Origin: Chlamydiota bacterium
GTDB taxonomy: Bacteria > Chlamydiota > Chlamydiia > Chlamydiales > JAJFMA01
Direction of reading: 5' to 3'
Assembly (NCBI GenBank): GCA_021772415.1
Contig: JAJFMA010000155.1
Location: 1-38,818 of the forward strand
DNA length: 38,818 bases
Shown here piece by piece: positions 22,563-29,368 of the stretch; position 1 is the first letter of the stretch, and each line of letters begins with the position of its first letter. The notes under the pieces are model-generated. The model saw nothing but the letters and a program-made list of their open reading frames with translations. It was not told the DNA's origin and did no database searches. The position numbers and the translations under genes are program-made.

Positions 22563-23729
22563 CTACGTGCTCTGATCCTCTAAAAGTATGCTAGTGTCGC
22601 GACCAAGAAGTAGCCTTTCGTCGTCTGGGAGGTATAGGGTCTGGTCTACAGGCTCTCGGTACTTAATCTTGTATTTGTAAACGCTCTTGGTCAGGGTGTC
22701 GCTGATGTCTTGGGAAAATCGCTCTAGTGTGGCAAAAACCTTCTCGTAGGGAATCCTCGTTGGTCCCAGGACTCCTATGGCTCCCACGGTGTTGGTGTGG
22801 ATGCGGTAAGGAACCGCAATTACAGCAGAGTCCACACGGCGGTCTGAGTAGGGGCTGAGGTCTTCGCCGATCCAAAACTTCATCTGTTCGTGTGAGCTGC
22901 ATTCCCGCAGAAGGTGGCGCATACCTTGGACATTTTCAAAAAGTGCCAAACTGCTTGCTAGCACTGTGGCGTCTGAGAATTCAGGGTACTCTAGCAGGCG
23001 CGAAAATCCGGTGCGGTAGACGTCCTCTTGTGTGAAATTCGAGTAGCTAACGATGTAGCGAACCATCACCTCATTGTAGAATTTTAGGGCGAGCTCCTCT
23101 TCGCTAGGCTCTAAATTCTCGGGCTTTTCCAGGCCGGTGAGGCGCCACAGAAAGTAGCTTTCGAGGCGCTTCGCAGAAAAGGAGGTCAGCCTCTGTTGGC
23201 TGTGTAACACCGCGGTTTGGATGATGCCAAAATCGGTGATCAGCACGCAGAGGCAGCGATGTTGGTCTAAGGTCACTACTTTGATGTCGATGATATAGTC
23301 GTGGTCAAAGCGTGGCGCCGACAAAAATACGGCCATCTGGCTGTAGTCGCTAAGTAGCTCGGCAGACTCCTGGAGGTAGCGGGTGATTTCACGGGTCTGG
23401 CTTTGTCGCAAACCTTCGAGAGGTCGCTCGTCGAGTTTCGGGAATTTTCCCGCATCCAAGGTGTCTTCGGCATAAAGGCGGTAGGCGGCATCGGAGGGAA
23501 TGCGCCCACCAGACGCGTGTAGTTGGTGGAGGAAGCCCGAGTCTTCGAGTTCGGCAAAATAGTTGCGTAGTGTTGCGGAGCTCAAGCTTTCGAAGCCGGC
23601 GTCCTTGAGGGTATTGGACCCTACGGGCTTGCCGTGTTCGATATAGTAGGCGACTAAACCTAGCAAGACTTCACGTAAGCGCTGCTCCTTGGCGGAGCGT
23701 TTTGCTTTGACGGGTTTCAAGCTACGCAA
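22563..23729 (-). CDS. hrcA: Heat-inducible transcription repressor HrcA
   Basis: A repressor of heat-shock genes that binds the CIRCE operator. It has 388 residues from the start chosen here, close to the length recalled for chlamydial HrcA. The N-terminal winged helix covers about 10-80 (KEQRLREVLLGLVAYYIEHGKPVGSNTL, then LSSATLRNYFAELEDSGFL). The GAF-like core has YSDRRVDSAVIAVPYRI and GAIGVLGPTRIPYEKV. The extended C-terminal tail is a chlamydial trait. The longer open frame to 23777 is ruled out because the -10 lies within it; TTG at 23729 with AAGGAG eight bases upstream is the best start. First gene of hrcA-grpE-dnaK. Confidence 0.95.
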   Translation of the reverse strand: MRSLKPVKAKRSAKEQRLREVLLGLVAYYIEHGKPVGSNTLKDAGFESLSSATLRNYFAELEDSGFLHQLHASGGRIPSDAAYRLYAEDTLDAGKFPKLDERPLEGLRQSQTREITRYLQESAELLSDYSQMAVFLSAPRFDHDYIIDIKVVTLDQHRCLCVLITDFGIIQTAVLHSQQRLTSFSAKRLESYFLWRLTGLEKPENLEPSEEELALKFYNEVMVRYIVSYSNFTQEDVYRTGFSRLLEYPEFSDATVLASSLALFENVQGMRHLLRECSSHEQMKFWIGEDLSPYSDRRVDSAVIAVPYRIHTNTVGAIGVLGPTRIPYEKVFATLERFSQDISDTLTKSVYKYKIKYREPVDQTLYLPDDERLLLGRDTSILLEDQST

Positions 23730-23760
23730 GATATGAACTCCTTTTCTTCCTTCGCACTGT

Positions 23761-23790
23761 ATTATAGCAAGTGCCAAGCCGAGAAGTCAA
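23761..23790 (-). promoter_or_regulatory. Promoter of hrcA-grpE-dnaK
   Basis: On the minus strand TTGACT (23790-23785) and a consensus TATAAT (23766-23761) are separated by 18 bases. The -10 lies about 31 bases before the TTG start at 23729. The CIRCE operator is immediately upstream. Confidence 0.85.
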
Positions 23791-23795
23791 GAAAA

Positions 23796-23822
23796 TTAGC
23801 AGTCATATTGAATGAGTGCTGG
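23796..23822. promoter_or_regulatory. CIRCE operator (HrcA binding site)
   Basis: TTAGCAGTC (23796-23804), nine-base spacer, GAGTGCTGG (23814-23822). The consensus is TTAGCACTC-N9-GAGTGCTAA; three of 18 arm positions differ, and the central CAGTC/GAGTGCT part remains largely palindromic. It lies five bases upstream of the -35, on the far side of the promoter from hrcA. Confidence 0.85.
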
Positions 23823-23876
23823 ATTTTCACAGTGAAATAACGCTTTCCTTGGGTTTACTAGCAAAAATATTGCTAA

Positions 23877-23888
23877 AGTGCTAGCACT
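23877..23888. promoter_or_regulatory. 12-bp palindrome AGTGCTAGCACT in the divergent promoter region
   Basis: A perfect palindrome sharing the AGTGCTA/TAGCACT halves of CIRCE but without the nine-base spacer. It is 33 bases before the ATG of the membrane protein at 23921 and 55 bases from the true CIRCE. It may be a diverged operator or a chance match. Confidence 0.35.
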
Positions 23889-23920
23889 AGGGTCAGTGGA
23901 ACCTACCGGAGGATTGGACA

Positions 23921-24355
23921 ATGTCGCTACTTCGACGCTACTGGGCACTTTTGCTCTCTCCGTGGCTCTTTGCGCTTGCGCTACCAGCCCTGGTGTATCG
24001 ACGTGGCGGGGAAGCTTCAGAGGGTAGCCTATTTTCACACGCTCTTACATTGTTTGATCTGCAGCCTATGGCCTATGTACCTGGTGCGGTCTGCGCTCTC
24101 GTGCTGACTATCTTGCTCGGTCGCTGGGCTGCTGGCCAGCGCTTTAGCGGCAGAGCGCTCATTTTTTTTCTTTTTTGCGGCTGTGTGGGCGCTGCGATGA
24201 TTCTTGTTCCTGGTATGGCGGCATTGTGGCGCCTTGAAGGAGATCCTACCGCCGCCACATGGCTATTTATGACTGTCATCGCCCTGATATGCATGGCGTT
24301 AGCCCTGTGGGCAGCGCGCGCTGTCGTCAATATCATGTGGCTCGACGAACAGTAA
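23921..24355 (+). CDS. Small integral membrane protein, function unknown
   Basis: A 144-residue hydrophobic protein with four predicted membrane segments (about 7-25, 48-66, 78-98 and 112-135) linked by short loops. It is not recognised. Its ATG follows GGAGG (nine-base spacing). It diverges from hrcA, and its promoter region shares the CIRCE neighbourhood, so heat control is conceivable. No terminator is seen; a 334-bp inverted-repeat element begins 44 bases after the stop. Confidence 0.7.
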   Translation: MSLLRRYWALLLSPWLFALALPALVYRRGGEASEGSLFSHALTLFDLQPMAYVPGAVCALVLTILLGRWAAGQRFSGRALIFFLFCGCVGAAMILVPGMAALWRLEGDPTAATWLFMTVIALICMALALWAARAVVNIMWLDEQ

Positions 24356-24399
24356 AGGGCTCGACTGCCAAATTTCGACTGAACAACCAGATGAAGAAG

Positions 24400-24733
24400 A
24401 AAATTAAACGCAGAGACGCAGACTCGACTTTCGGCATTTTTCAATCAGTTATTGCCCAGATAAGAAGATCGTGAATAGCTTTTTTCCTCATGGGCCTGTT
24501 TTGACTGGGGTGAGGAAAAATATTTTCATTGATAGTCAGTAACTTAACATATCGATGCACGTCCGAGAATGAAACGTGTATTCTGTCTGGTTCTGAGGCC
24601 CTTCGGGCCTCATGAGGGAAATGATAGTGTCTTAGATAATTGCGTGTTGATTGGGTGATCTGAGATATTAACCTACTGTTTCTTATGATCAAAAAATGCC
24701 GAAAGTCGAGTCTGCGTCTCTGCGTTTAATTTT
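24400..24733. mobile_element. 334-bp element with perfect 42-bp terminal inverted repeats (MITE-like)
   Basis: 24400-24441 and 24692-24733 are exact reverse complements over 42 bases; the arm includes AACGCAGAGACGCAGACTC and GACTTTCGGCATTTTT. The 250-bp interior has an internal hairpin (TTTTTCCTCA with TGAGGAAAAA, about 24481-24523) and a GAGGCCCTTCGGGCCTCATGAG segment like that of the stem-loop modules. One 83-codon open frame fills the interior on the minus strand but has no recognisable features. No clear target-site duplication was found. It separates the membrane-protein gene from the dnaA promoter. Confidence 0.8.
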
Positions 24734-24816
24734 TCTGATTTACTTTACAGTAGATAAAATCGGGCGCGCATAGAGGCAGGGAGGCCAGAGCTTACATTGA
24801 GATACATTAACCTAAT

Positions 24817-24846
24817 TTGACACTCTACTCTGCTTGCATTTGTACT
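24817..24846 (+). promoter_or_regulatory. Probable dnaA promoter
   Basis: A perfect TTGACA at 24817-24822 with TGTACT at 24841-24846 (18-base spacing, four of six matches). It lies about 60 bases before the dnaA start and 84 bases after the inverted-repeat element. I see no clear DnaA boxes (TTATCCACA type) nearby. Confidence 0.5.
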
Positions 24847-24904
24847 GGGGAATCGTGCACAATATCGGCTTATCTTTTACGGCTACTGCCACTTGAGGGG
24901 CGGG

Positions 24905-26269
24905 ATGCAAGCTTGGGAACAGTTCCTTCAACAGCAAGAACGAGATCTTGGTGCCGACACAGTGCGTCGTTGGCTGCGTACCCTAACGGTTAAATCTTTT
25001 GATGCGCGCAACATCTATTTGGAAGCGCGCGACTCTTTTCAGATCATGTGGTTTGAAGAGCATATTCGCTCGAAGCTTGGAAAGGCTCTTGTTAACAACA
25101 ACCGTTGCCCTATTAGGGTGCACCTGTCGCTGTCAAGTGAGATTCTGCTACCAAAGACCAAACGTCGGCGGCGTAGCACCGCTGCTCTGGCTGAGGGCGA
25201 GTCTTTTGAGCTTAGTTTCGAGGAACTTGACCCCGCCTGCACCTTCGCTCGCTTGGTGGTGTCGGAACAGAATCTGTTAGCACATAAGATCTTTAGCGAG
25301 ATTGTCGAAGGTGCCGACACATCAAACGTTTTTAATCCGATTCTCGTGTATGGGCCTTCCGGTACCGGCAAGAGTCATTTTCTTATGGCAGCGGCTCATG
25401 CCCTTCGTGAGCGAGGCGTTGATGTCGGGTATGTACGGGCCCAGACATTCACAGACCATGTGGTACAAGCGATACGTGCTGGCGAAATGTCGGCGTTTCG
25501 CCGCTGCTACCGTCGGCGTGATGTGTTAATTATCGACGACATTGACGTGTTTTCGGGGAAGGCTTCGACTCAGGAAGAGCTTTTCCACACCTTCAATACT
25601 CTTCATCTTGCTGGAAAGCAAATCATTCTCGCCGGACGCTGTGAGCCTGGGGAGCTCAAAGATATTGAGCCGCGTTTAGTGAGCCGATTCGAGTGGGGGA
25701 TTGTATTGCCGTTGGAGACGTTTACTCGCGACGGCTTGCTCAAGGTTCTTCGGGCCAAGGCAGAGACTTTGCGTTTTCCTTTGACTCAGCGCTTGGAGGA
25801 GTTTCTGTGCAAAACCTTCACACGGGGTCCTAGATCGATGTGTGTCGCGCTTGAGGCGTTAGTACTGCGTACGCATATGCATCAGAACAAGGTTTCGGGT
25901 GGAGCATTGCAGGGGTCCCATATTTCCGTGGCGATGGCGAGCCAGCTTCTTGCTGATTTCATTGCCGAAGAGCAGCGCAGTGAAGTCAGACCTGGACATG
26001 TTGTGCAAGCGGTGGCGGACACGTATGGCATCACGGTCGAGGACATTTGCGGGAAAGGGCAGAGCCGTGAACTGTCCGTGCCTCGCCAGATAGCGATGTA
26101 CTTGTGTCGCCAGTTACTTAAGATGCCATACACGCAGATAGGAAAGCATTTTGGCCGCGACCACTCTACGGTGATGGCCAGTGTTCGGCAGGTGACAGGA
26201 AAAATCAAAGAGCCGGGCAGTGATTTCGCTAGTGGAATTCAGGCTCTAACAAAGAAACTCATACCGTAA
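24905..26269 (+). CDS. dnaA: Chromosomal replication initiator DnaA (second-paralogue type)
   Basis: An AAA+ protein that melts the replication origin. It has 454 residues. The N-terminal domain (MQAWEQFLQQQERDLGADTV) closely resembles, from memory, the second DnaA paralogue of Chlamydia. Walker A is GPSGTGKSH, Walker B is VLIIDDIDVF, and the arginine-finger region follows EPRLVSRFEWG. The domain IV signature is QIAMYLCRQLLKMPYTQIGKHFGRDHSTVMASVRQV. ATG 24905 after GAGGGGCGG fits the family; the upstream TTG at 24893 is less likely. dnaN and recF are not adjacent and no DnaA-box cluster is seen, so this locus is not obviously the origin. A membrane-protein gene follows after 19 bases. Confidence 0.95.
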   Translation: MQAWEQFLQQQERDLGADTVRRWLRTLTVKSFDARNIYLEARDSFQIMWFEEHIRSKLGKALVNNNRCPIRVHLSLSSEILLPKTKRRRRSTAALAEGESFELSFEELDPACTFARLVVSEQNLLAHKIFSEIVEGADTSNVFNPILVYGPSGTGKSHFLMAAAHALRERGVDVGYVRAQTFTDHVVQAIRAGEMSAFRRCYRRRDVLIIDDIDVFSGKASTQEELFHTFNTLHLAGKQIILAGRCEPGELKDIEPRLVSRFEWGIVLPLETFTRDGLLKVLRAKAETLRFPLTQRLEEFLCKTFTRGPRSMCVALEALVLRTHMHQNKVSGGALQGSHISVAMASQLLADFIAEEQRSEVRPGHVVQAVADTYGITVEDICGKGQSRELSVPRQIAMYLCRQLLKMPYTQIGKHFGRDHSTVMASVRQVTGKIKEPGSDFASGIQALTKKLIP

Positions 26270-26288
26270 TAGTAACGAGGACAGTGAA

Positions 26289-26699
26289 ATGAAAGGTGGT
26301 ATCTCCAAACTCTCTATGACTTTTGCAGCAGGATGTGTCGGCGGCCTAGTGGCTGCGCTGATGCTGTACTTGTGTGGGGCACTGGGACTGATGGAAAGCT
26401 ATGGCGTGAAAATGAAGCCGGCGCTGACGTTGCCTTGGCTCTATCAACATATTGTGTGGGGAGGTTTGTGGGGGCTGCTTTTTGGTTTGCCGATACTGGA
26501 TAAAGTGTTTTGGGTTGGTAGGGGCGCCGCCTTCAGTCTTATCCCGGCCTGTGCGCAGTGGTTTGTGTTCTATCCATTGATCAGCAACGACGGTCTTTTT
26601 GGTAGTAGGCTTGGCGATAACACTCCATTTTTCGTGTTGGGATTCTGCCTGCTGTGGGGATTGATGACGGCGTGGTGGCTGCGTATGTCCCGCTCGTAG
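26289..26699 (+). CDS. Small membrane protein downstream of dnaA, function unknown
   Basis: A 136-residue protein with four hydrophobic segments (about 9-29, 49-68, 75-97 and 110-132) and several conserved-looking Gly/Trp motifs (QHIVWGGLWGLLFGLP). No family is assigned with confidence. ATG 26289 has GAGGA about eight bases upstream. The 19-base gap to dnaA implies cotranscription. The gene recalled next to the second dnaA in Chlamydia is different, so the pairing appears lineage-specific. Confidence 0.7.
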   Translation: MKGGISKLSMTFAAGCVGGLVAALMLYLCGALGLMESYGVKMKPALTLPWLYQHIVWGGLWGLLFGLPILDKVFWVGRGAAFSLIPACAQWFVFYPLISNDGLFGSRLGDNTPFFVLGFCLLWGLMTAWWLRMSRS

Positions 26700-26860
26700 C
26701 GTTTACCGCCGACTATGAGGGCATGAGGCCTAGCCAATTCATGACAGAATTTATCGCCGACCGCGCCGACCACCGCCGACAAGACGCTTTGACAGTGGAG
26801 TTTGTTATGCTAAGGCAGGCTGGTGCCGATAGTTTCGGATTTAATAGAACGCTTTTTTCA

Positions 26861-26906
26861 GGGGCAAAGCCCCGACAGCTTTACAGCCTAGGGCGCAAGC
26901 CCTAGG
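26861..26906 (-). repeat. Stem-loop repeat module, copy E
   Basis: Stem GGGGC-AAA-GCCCC (26861-26873), linker GACAGCTTTACAG, stem CCTAGGGC-GCAA-GCCCTAGG (26887-26906). The linker recurs in inverted form at 38208-38223 next to a GGGG/CCCC stem. Confidence 0.65.
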
Positions 26907-26930
26907 TAGCTTGAAGAAGTATTCTAAGCT

Positions 26931-27051
26931 CTGAAGGAGCGACACAAGCTAGCATTGAGATTAGCTTCTATCGCTCCTTCAGAAATATACTCTGAGCTCT
27001 GAAGGAGCGACACATTAACACGAAACATGTGTCGCACTTACAGCGCTCCGG
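26931..27051. repeat. Successive GAAGGAGCGACA hairpins
   Basis: CTGAAGGAGCGA (26931-26942) pairs perfectly with TCGCTCCTTCAG (26971-26982). A second copy of GAGCTCTGAAGGAGCGACAC (from about 26995) partially pairs with the GTGTCGCACTTACAGCGCTCC segment ending near 27052, a chimera of two repeat types seen separately at 11517-11571 and 38113-38195. Confidence 0.6.
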
Positions 27052-27066
27052 TGATTGATTTGCCTA

Positions 27067-27115
27067 CCTGGGGCTGCACCCCAGGCTATACAGGTTGCCA
27101 GCCCTTCGGGCCTCA
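27067..27115 (+). repeat. Stem-loop repeat module, copy D
   Basis: Stem CCTGGGG-CTGCA-CCCCAGG (27067-27085), linker CTATACAGGTTGCCA, stem GCCC-TTC-GGGC (27101-27111), CTCA. It is nearly the same as copy C at 11590-11640, with a changed first loop. Confidence 0.75.
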
Positions 27116-27307
27116 AAAACGAGTCTTACACCTATTTCTTTCACTCTCTTCAGAGCTCAATAATCACTACACATTAGCTGTCTGCGTCCGTCTGCGCGTC
27201 GTCTGCGTGGTCTGCGGTAGTTTCTGTCGGCGGTGGTCGGCGGTGGTCGGCGCGGTCGGCGGTAAATTCTGTCGGCTGTTACCCAAGTCTAATGCCACAC
27301 GCACTGG

Positions 27308-28258
27308 TCACTGGTCTGTGGCTTGGCCATGCTCTTTGATGGCAGACATTGCCGTAGCGAGGTCGCTTTGGACTTGAGCCTTCAACGCTTCGGTGTTGGC
27401 AAAGCGCTGCTCGGGCCTAAGGAATTTTAAGAGCTGGACCTCGAGGACATGCTCGGCGATTTCGTGCTTGAAGCCAAACACATGAACTTCGCACCACACT
27501 TCGTTGTCGTCGCGCACTGTGGGGGCTTTACCAATATTTGCGACACCATCGTAGCTATCTTCACCATCGAGGATTTTAACGGTGTAGACACCGAGTGGAG
27601 GCAAGCACAGTCCAGTTATGGAAAGGTTCAGAGTAGGAAACCCGAGTGTTTTACCTAGCCCCTGACCTGCCTGCGCTTTGCCGTAAAAGGCCAGAGGCCT
27701 GCCAAGCATACGTGATGCTTCATTGAGATTCCCAAGTTCAATATCCTTGCGGATACGTGTGCTGGAGACGGGGGCATCGCCAAGGTCTTCGGGAGCTACT
27801 CGTACAAGAGAGAATTTCAGGCGGTCTGCGATCGCTTGTAGTCGTGGCGTGTCGCCGACACGATCGTGACCAAGGCGCGCATCGTAGCCGAGTACAAGTG
27901 TTTGGAAAGGAATGTGCTCTTGTACAACTTGAAGAAACTCTTCGGCACTATACTGCGACAGGGCATTGGTGAAGTCTAGAGTGATAACAATGTCGATATC
28001 ATGGCGATGAAGCAGAGCAATTTTATAGTCTAGGGTGATAATAGGACGTTTTGGGTGGTCAGGGCGCAACACGACCGAGGGGTGCTTTTGAAAAGTTATG
28101 GCTGCACTCACTGTGTGTTTCTGCTGTGACAGTTCAGCGACTTTCTTTAGGACTACCTGGTGGCCAAGGTGGATACCGTCGAAGGTTCCGAGGGTAAGCA
28201 CTACCGGTGTGTCGACGCTTGGGCAGGCCTCCAGAGAGTCAACCGCAGCGTGCTTCAC
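27308..28258 (-). CDS. ribF: Bifunctional riboflavin kinase / FAD synthetase
   Basis: An enzyme that phosphorylates riboflavin to FMN and adenylates FMN to FAD. It has 316 residues. The N-terminal adenylyltransferase domain (about 15-180) shows TLGTFDGIHLGHQVVLKK and later SSTRIRKDIELGN. The C-terminal kinase domain (about 185-310) shows GKTLGFPTLNL and PPLGVYTVKIL. The start is GTG at 28258, sharing one base with the truB stop, with AAGGGAG about a dozen bases before it. It is last in the rpsA to ribF run. No FMN riboswitch is seen. The enzyme supplies cofactor for the flavoproteins elsewhere in the window. Confidence 0.95.
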   Translation of the reverse strand: MKHAAVDSLEACPSVDTPVVLTLGTFDGIHLGHQVVLKKVAELSQQKHTVSAAITFQKHPSVVLRPDHPKRPIITLDYKIALLHRHDIDIVITLDFTNALSQYSAEEFLQVVQEHIPFQTLVLGYDARLGHDRVGDTPRLQAIADRLKFSLVRVAPEDLGDAPVSSTRIRKDIELGNLNEASRMLGRPLAFYGKAQAGQGLGKTLGFPTLNLSITGLCLPPLGVYTVKILDGEDSYDGVANIGKAPTVRDDNEVWCEVHVFGFKHEIAEHVLEVQLLKFLRPEQRFANTEALKAQVQSDLATAMSAIKEHGQATDQ

Positions 28259-28974
28259 TAGGCGGCTCCCTTGGTGATGGCGGCGGTATGTTGGACTAGG
28301 GCTTCTTCCAAAGCGAAGTCGTCGGAAAGTAGATCTTCCATAGTGATGGCTTGGTCGACATGAAAATCTCCACTACGTGTGCGACGTAGCTGAGTCAGGT
28401 GGGCGCAACAGCCGAGCATCTGACCAAGGTCATGGGCGATACTACGTACATATGTGCCTTTGCTGCACCCGATACGTAACTCAATATTGGGGTAGTTGTA
28501 GCTTATAAGTTCCGTGTCTAACGTGACTTTGACGGGAGCACGCTCGATAACCTGCCCCTTTCTAGCGAGTTCATACAGCTTACGGCCTTTGACTTTCTTC
28601 GCAGAGAACATCGGCGGAATCTGCTCAACTTCGCCTTGAAAGCTCGTTAGAGCCTCCTCCAGAGCTTCCCTTGTGGGGATGACGTCGCTGGTGGCGACAA
28701 CATCGCCCTCGGCGTCGTAGCTGTTGGTTTCTACACCGCACTGGATGGTAGCGATGTATTCCTTGTCTTGCATGAGAAAGCGGTCGGCGAGGCGCGTGTA
28801 CTCACGCCCTACAAGAAGGACCATCAGCCCACTTGCTAGGGGATCAAGAGTCCCGCAGTGTCCAACCTTCCTTACGTGCAAACGTCGCCTAAGTATTGCT
28901 ACTAGGCTAAACGACGTCTTGCCTGACGCCTTGTCTACGAGAAGGATTCCTTTAGGTGTCGCTGTGGGCATCAT
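28258..28974 (-). CDS. truB: tRNA pseudouridine(55) synthase
   Basis: Makes pseudouridine 55 in the T-loop of tRNAs. It has 238 residues, as in the short chlamydial form. Motif I GHCGTLDPLASGLMVL holds the catalytic aspartate D44; KGILLVDKASGKTSF is the N-terminal signature, and GTYVRSIAHDLGQMLGCCAHLTQLRR the central one. The C-terminal PUA domain of longer TruB proteins is essentially missing. It overlaps rbfA by 23 bases and abuts ribF, showing tight translational coupling. ATG 28974 or the next codon at 28971 can be the start. Confidence 0.95.
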   Translation of the reverse strand: MMPTATPKGILLVDKASGKTSFSLVAILRRRLHVRKVGHCGTLDPLASGLMVLLVGREYTRLADRFLMQDKEYIATIQCGVETNSYDAEGDVVATSDVIPTREALEEALTSFQGEVEQIPPMFSAKKVKGRKLYELARKGQVIERAPVKVTLDTELISYNYPNIELRIGCSKGTYVRSIAHDLGQMLGCCAHLTQLRRTRSGDFHVDQAITMEDLLSDDFALEEALVQHTAAITKGAA

Positions 28975-29344
28975 CTTGTGTCGGTTGGCGGTGTTCTTTC
29001 TCTTCGTGAATATTTGTTAGCAGGCTTTCAATACGCATCTGCTTGCTAACAGTGTCGTCCAAGTGGAACGTTAAGCTAGGAAAGCGACGTATGACGACCT
29101 GCTTGGCTGCTAGGCTTCCAATAAATCCCGATGCGCCTTTCAACGCGCCTAAAGCGGCCTTAACGTCGATACTCTCCGTGACAAAGGAAACATACACCTT
29201 GGCCTGAGCCAGGTCCTTCGTGATGTCGACGCGTGTCACTGACATCAGCTCGGGTATCTTCGGGTCACGGACGTTCTTGCGTATAACGTCCGAGATCACC
29301 TCGCGGAGCAGGCTATTGAGTCTATCAGTGCGTTGTTTGGCCAT
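28952..29344 (-). CDS. rbfA: Ribosome-binding factor A
   Basis: A 130-residue KH-fold protein needed for 30S maturation and 16S rRNA 5' processing. Typical elements are RTDRLNSLLREVISDVIRKNVRDP, then MSVTRVDITKDLAQAKVYVSF and the closing RRFPSLTFHLDDTVSKQMRI. The last 15 residues are charged and overlap the truB start. It lies 24 bases after infB, as in many bacterial nusA-infB operons. Confidence 0.95.
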   Translation of the reverse strand: MAKQRTDRLNSLLREVISDVIRKNVRDPKIPELMSVTRVDITKDLAQAKVYVSFVTESIDVKAALGALKGASGFIGSLAAKQVVIRRFPSLTFHLDDTVSKQMRIESLLTNIHEEKEHRQPTQDDAHSDT

Positions 29345-29368
29345 ACGAGTCTTCTGTCTGCTTGGAGC

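Larger units (their letters stand above)
26742..27272. repeat. 531-bp segment bounded by CGCCGACC-rich inverted repeats
   Basis: The left arm 26742-26781 (TGACAGAATTTATCGCCGAC and on) is the near-exact reverse complement of 27225-27272; the right arm contains one extra GGTGGTCGGC unit. The interior is filled by other repeat modules (26861-27115). No gene is credible in the 26700-27307 gap. Confidence 0.7.

Noticed and set aside
24441-24692. 83-codon minus-strand frame between the 42-bp inverted ends
   Set aside because: It exactly fills the interior of the element, has no recognisable domain and includes a hairpin and a repeat-module segment; it is not long enough for a transposase.
24734-24904. 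Replication origin upstream of dnaA
   Set aside because: No cluster of DnaA boxes and no AT-rich unwinding repeats were seen, and neighbouring origin genes such as dnaN are absent.
26654-26905. Plus-strand frame starting inside the membrane-protein gene after dnaA
   Set aside because: It runs into the CGCCGACC inverted repeat and stem-loop module E, has no ribosome site and resembles nothing.
28259-28330. FMN riboswitch for ribF
   Set aside because: ribF is internal to an operon and overlaps truB, leaving no leader; no conserved FMN-element sequence is visible.
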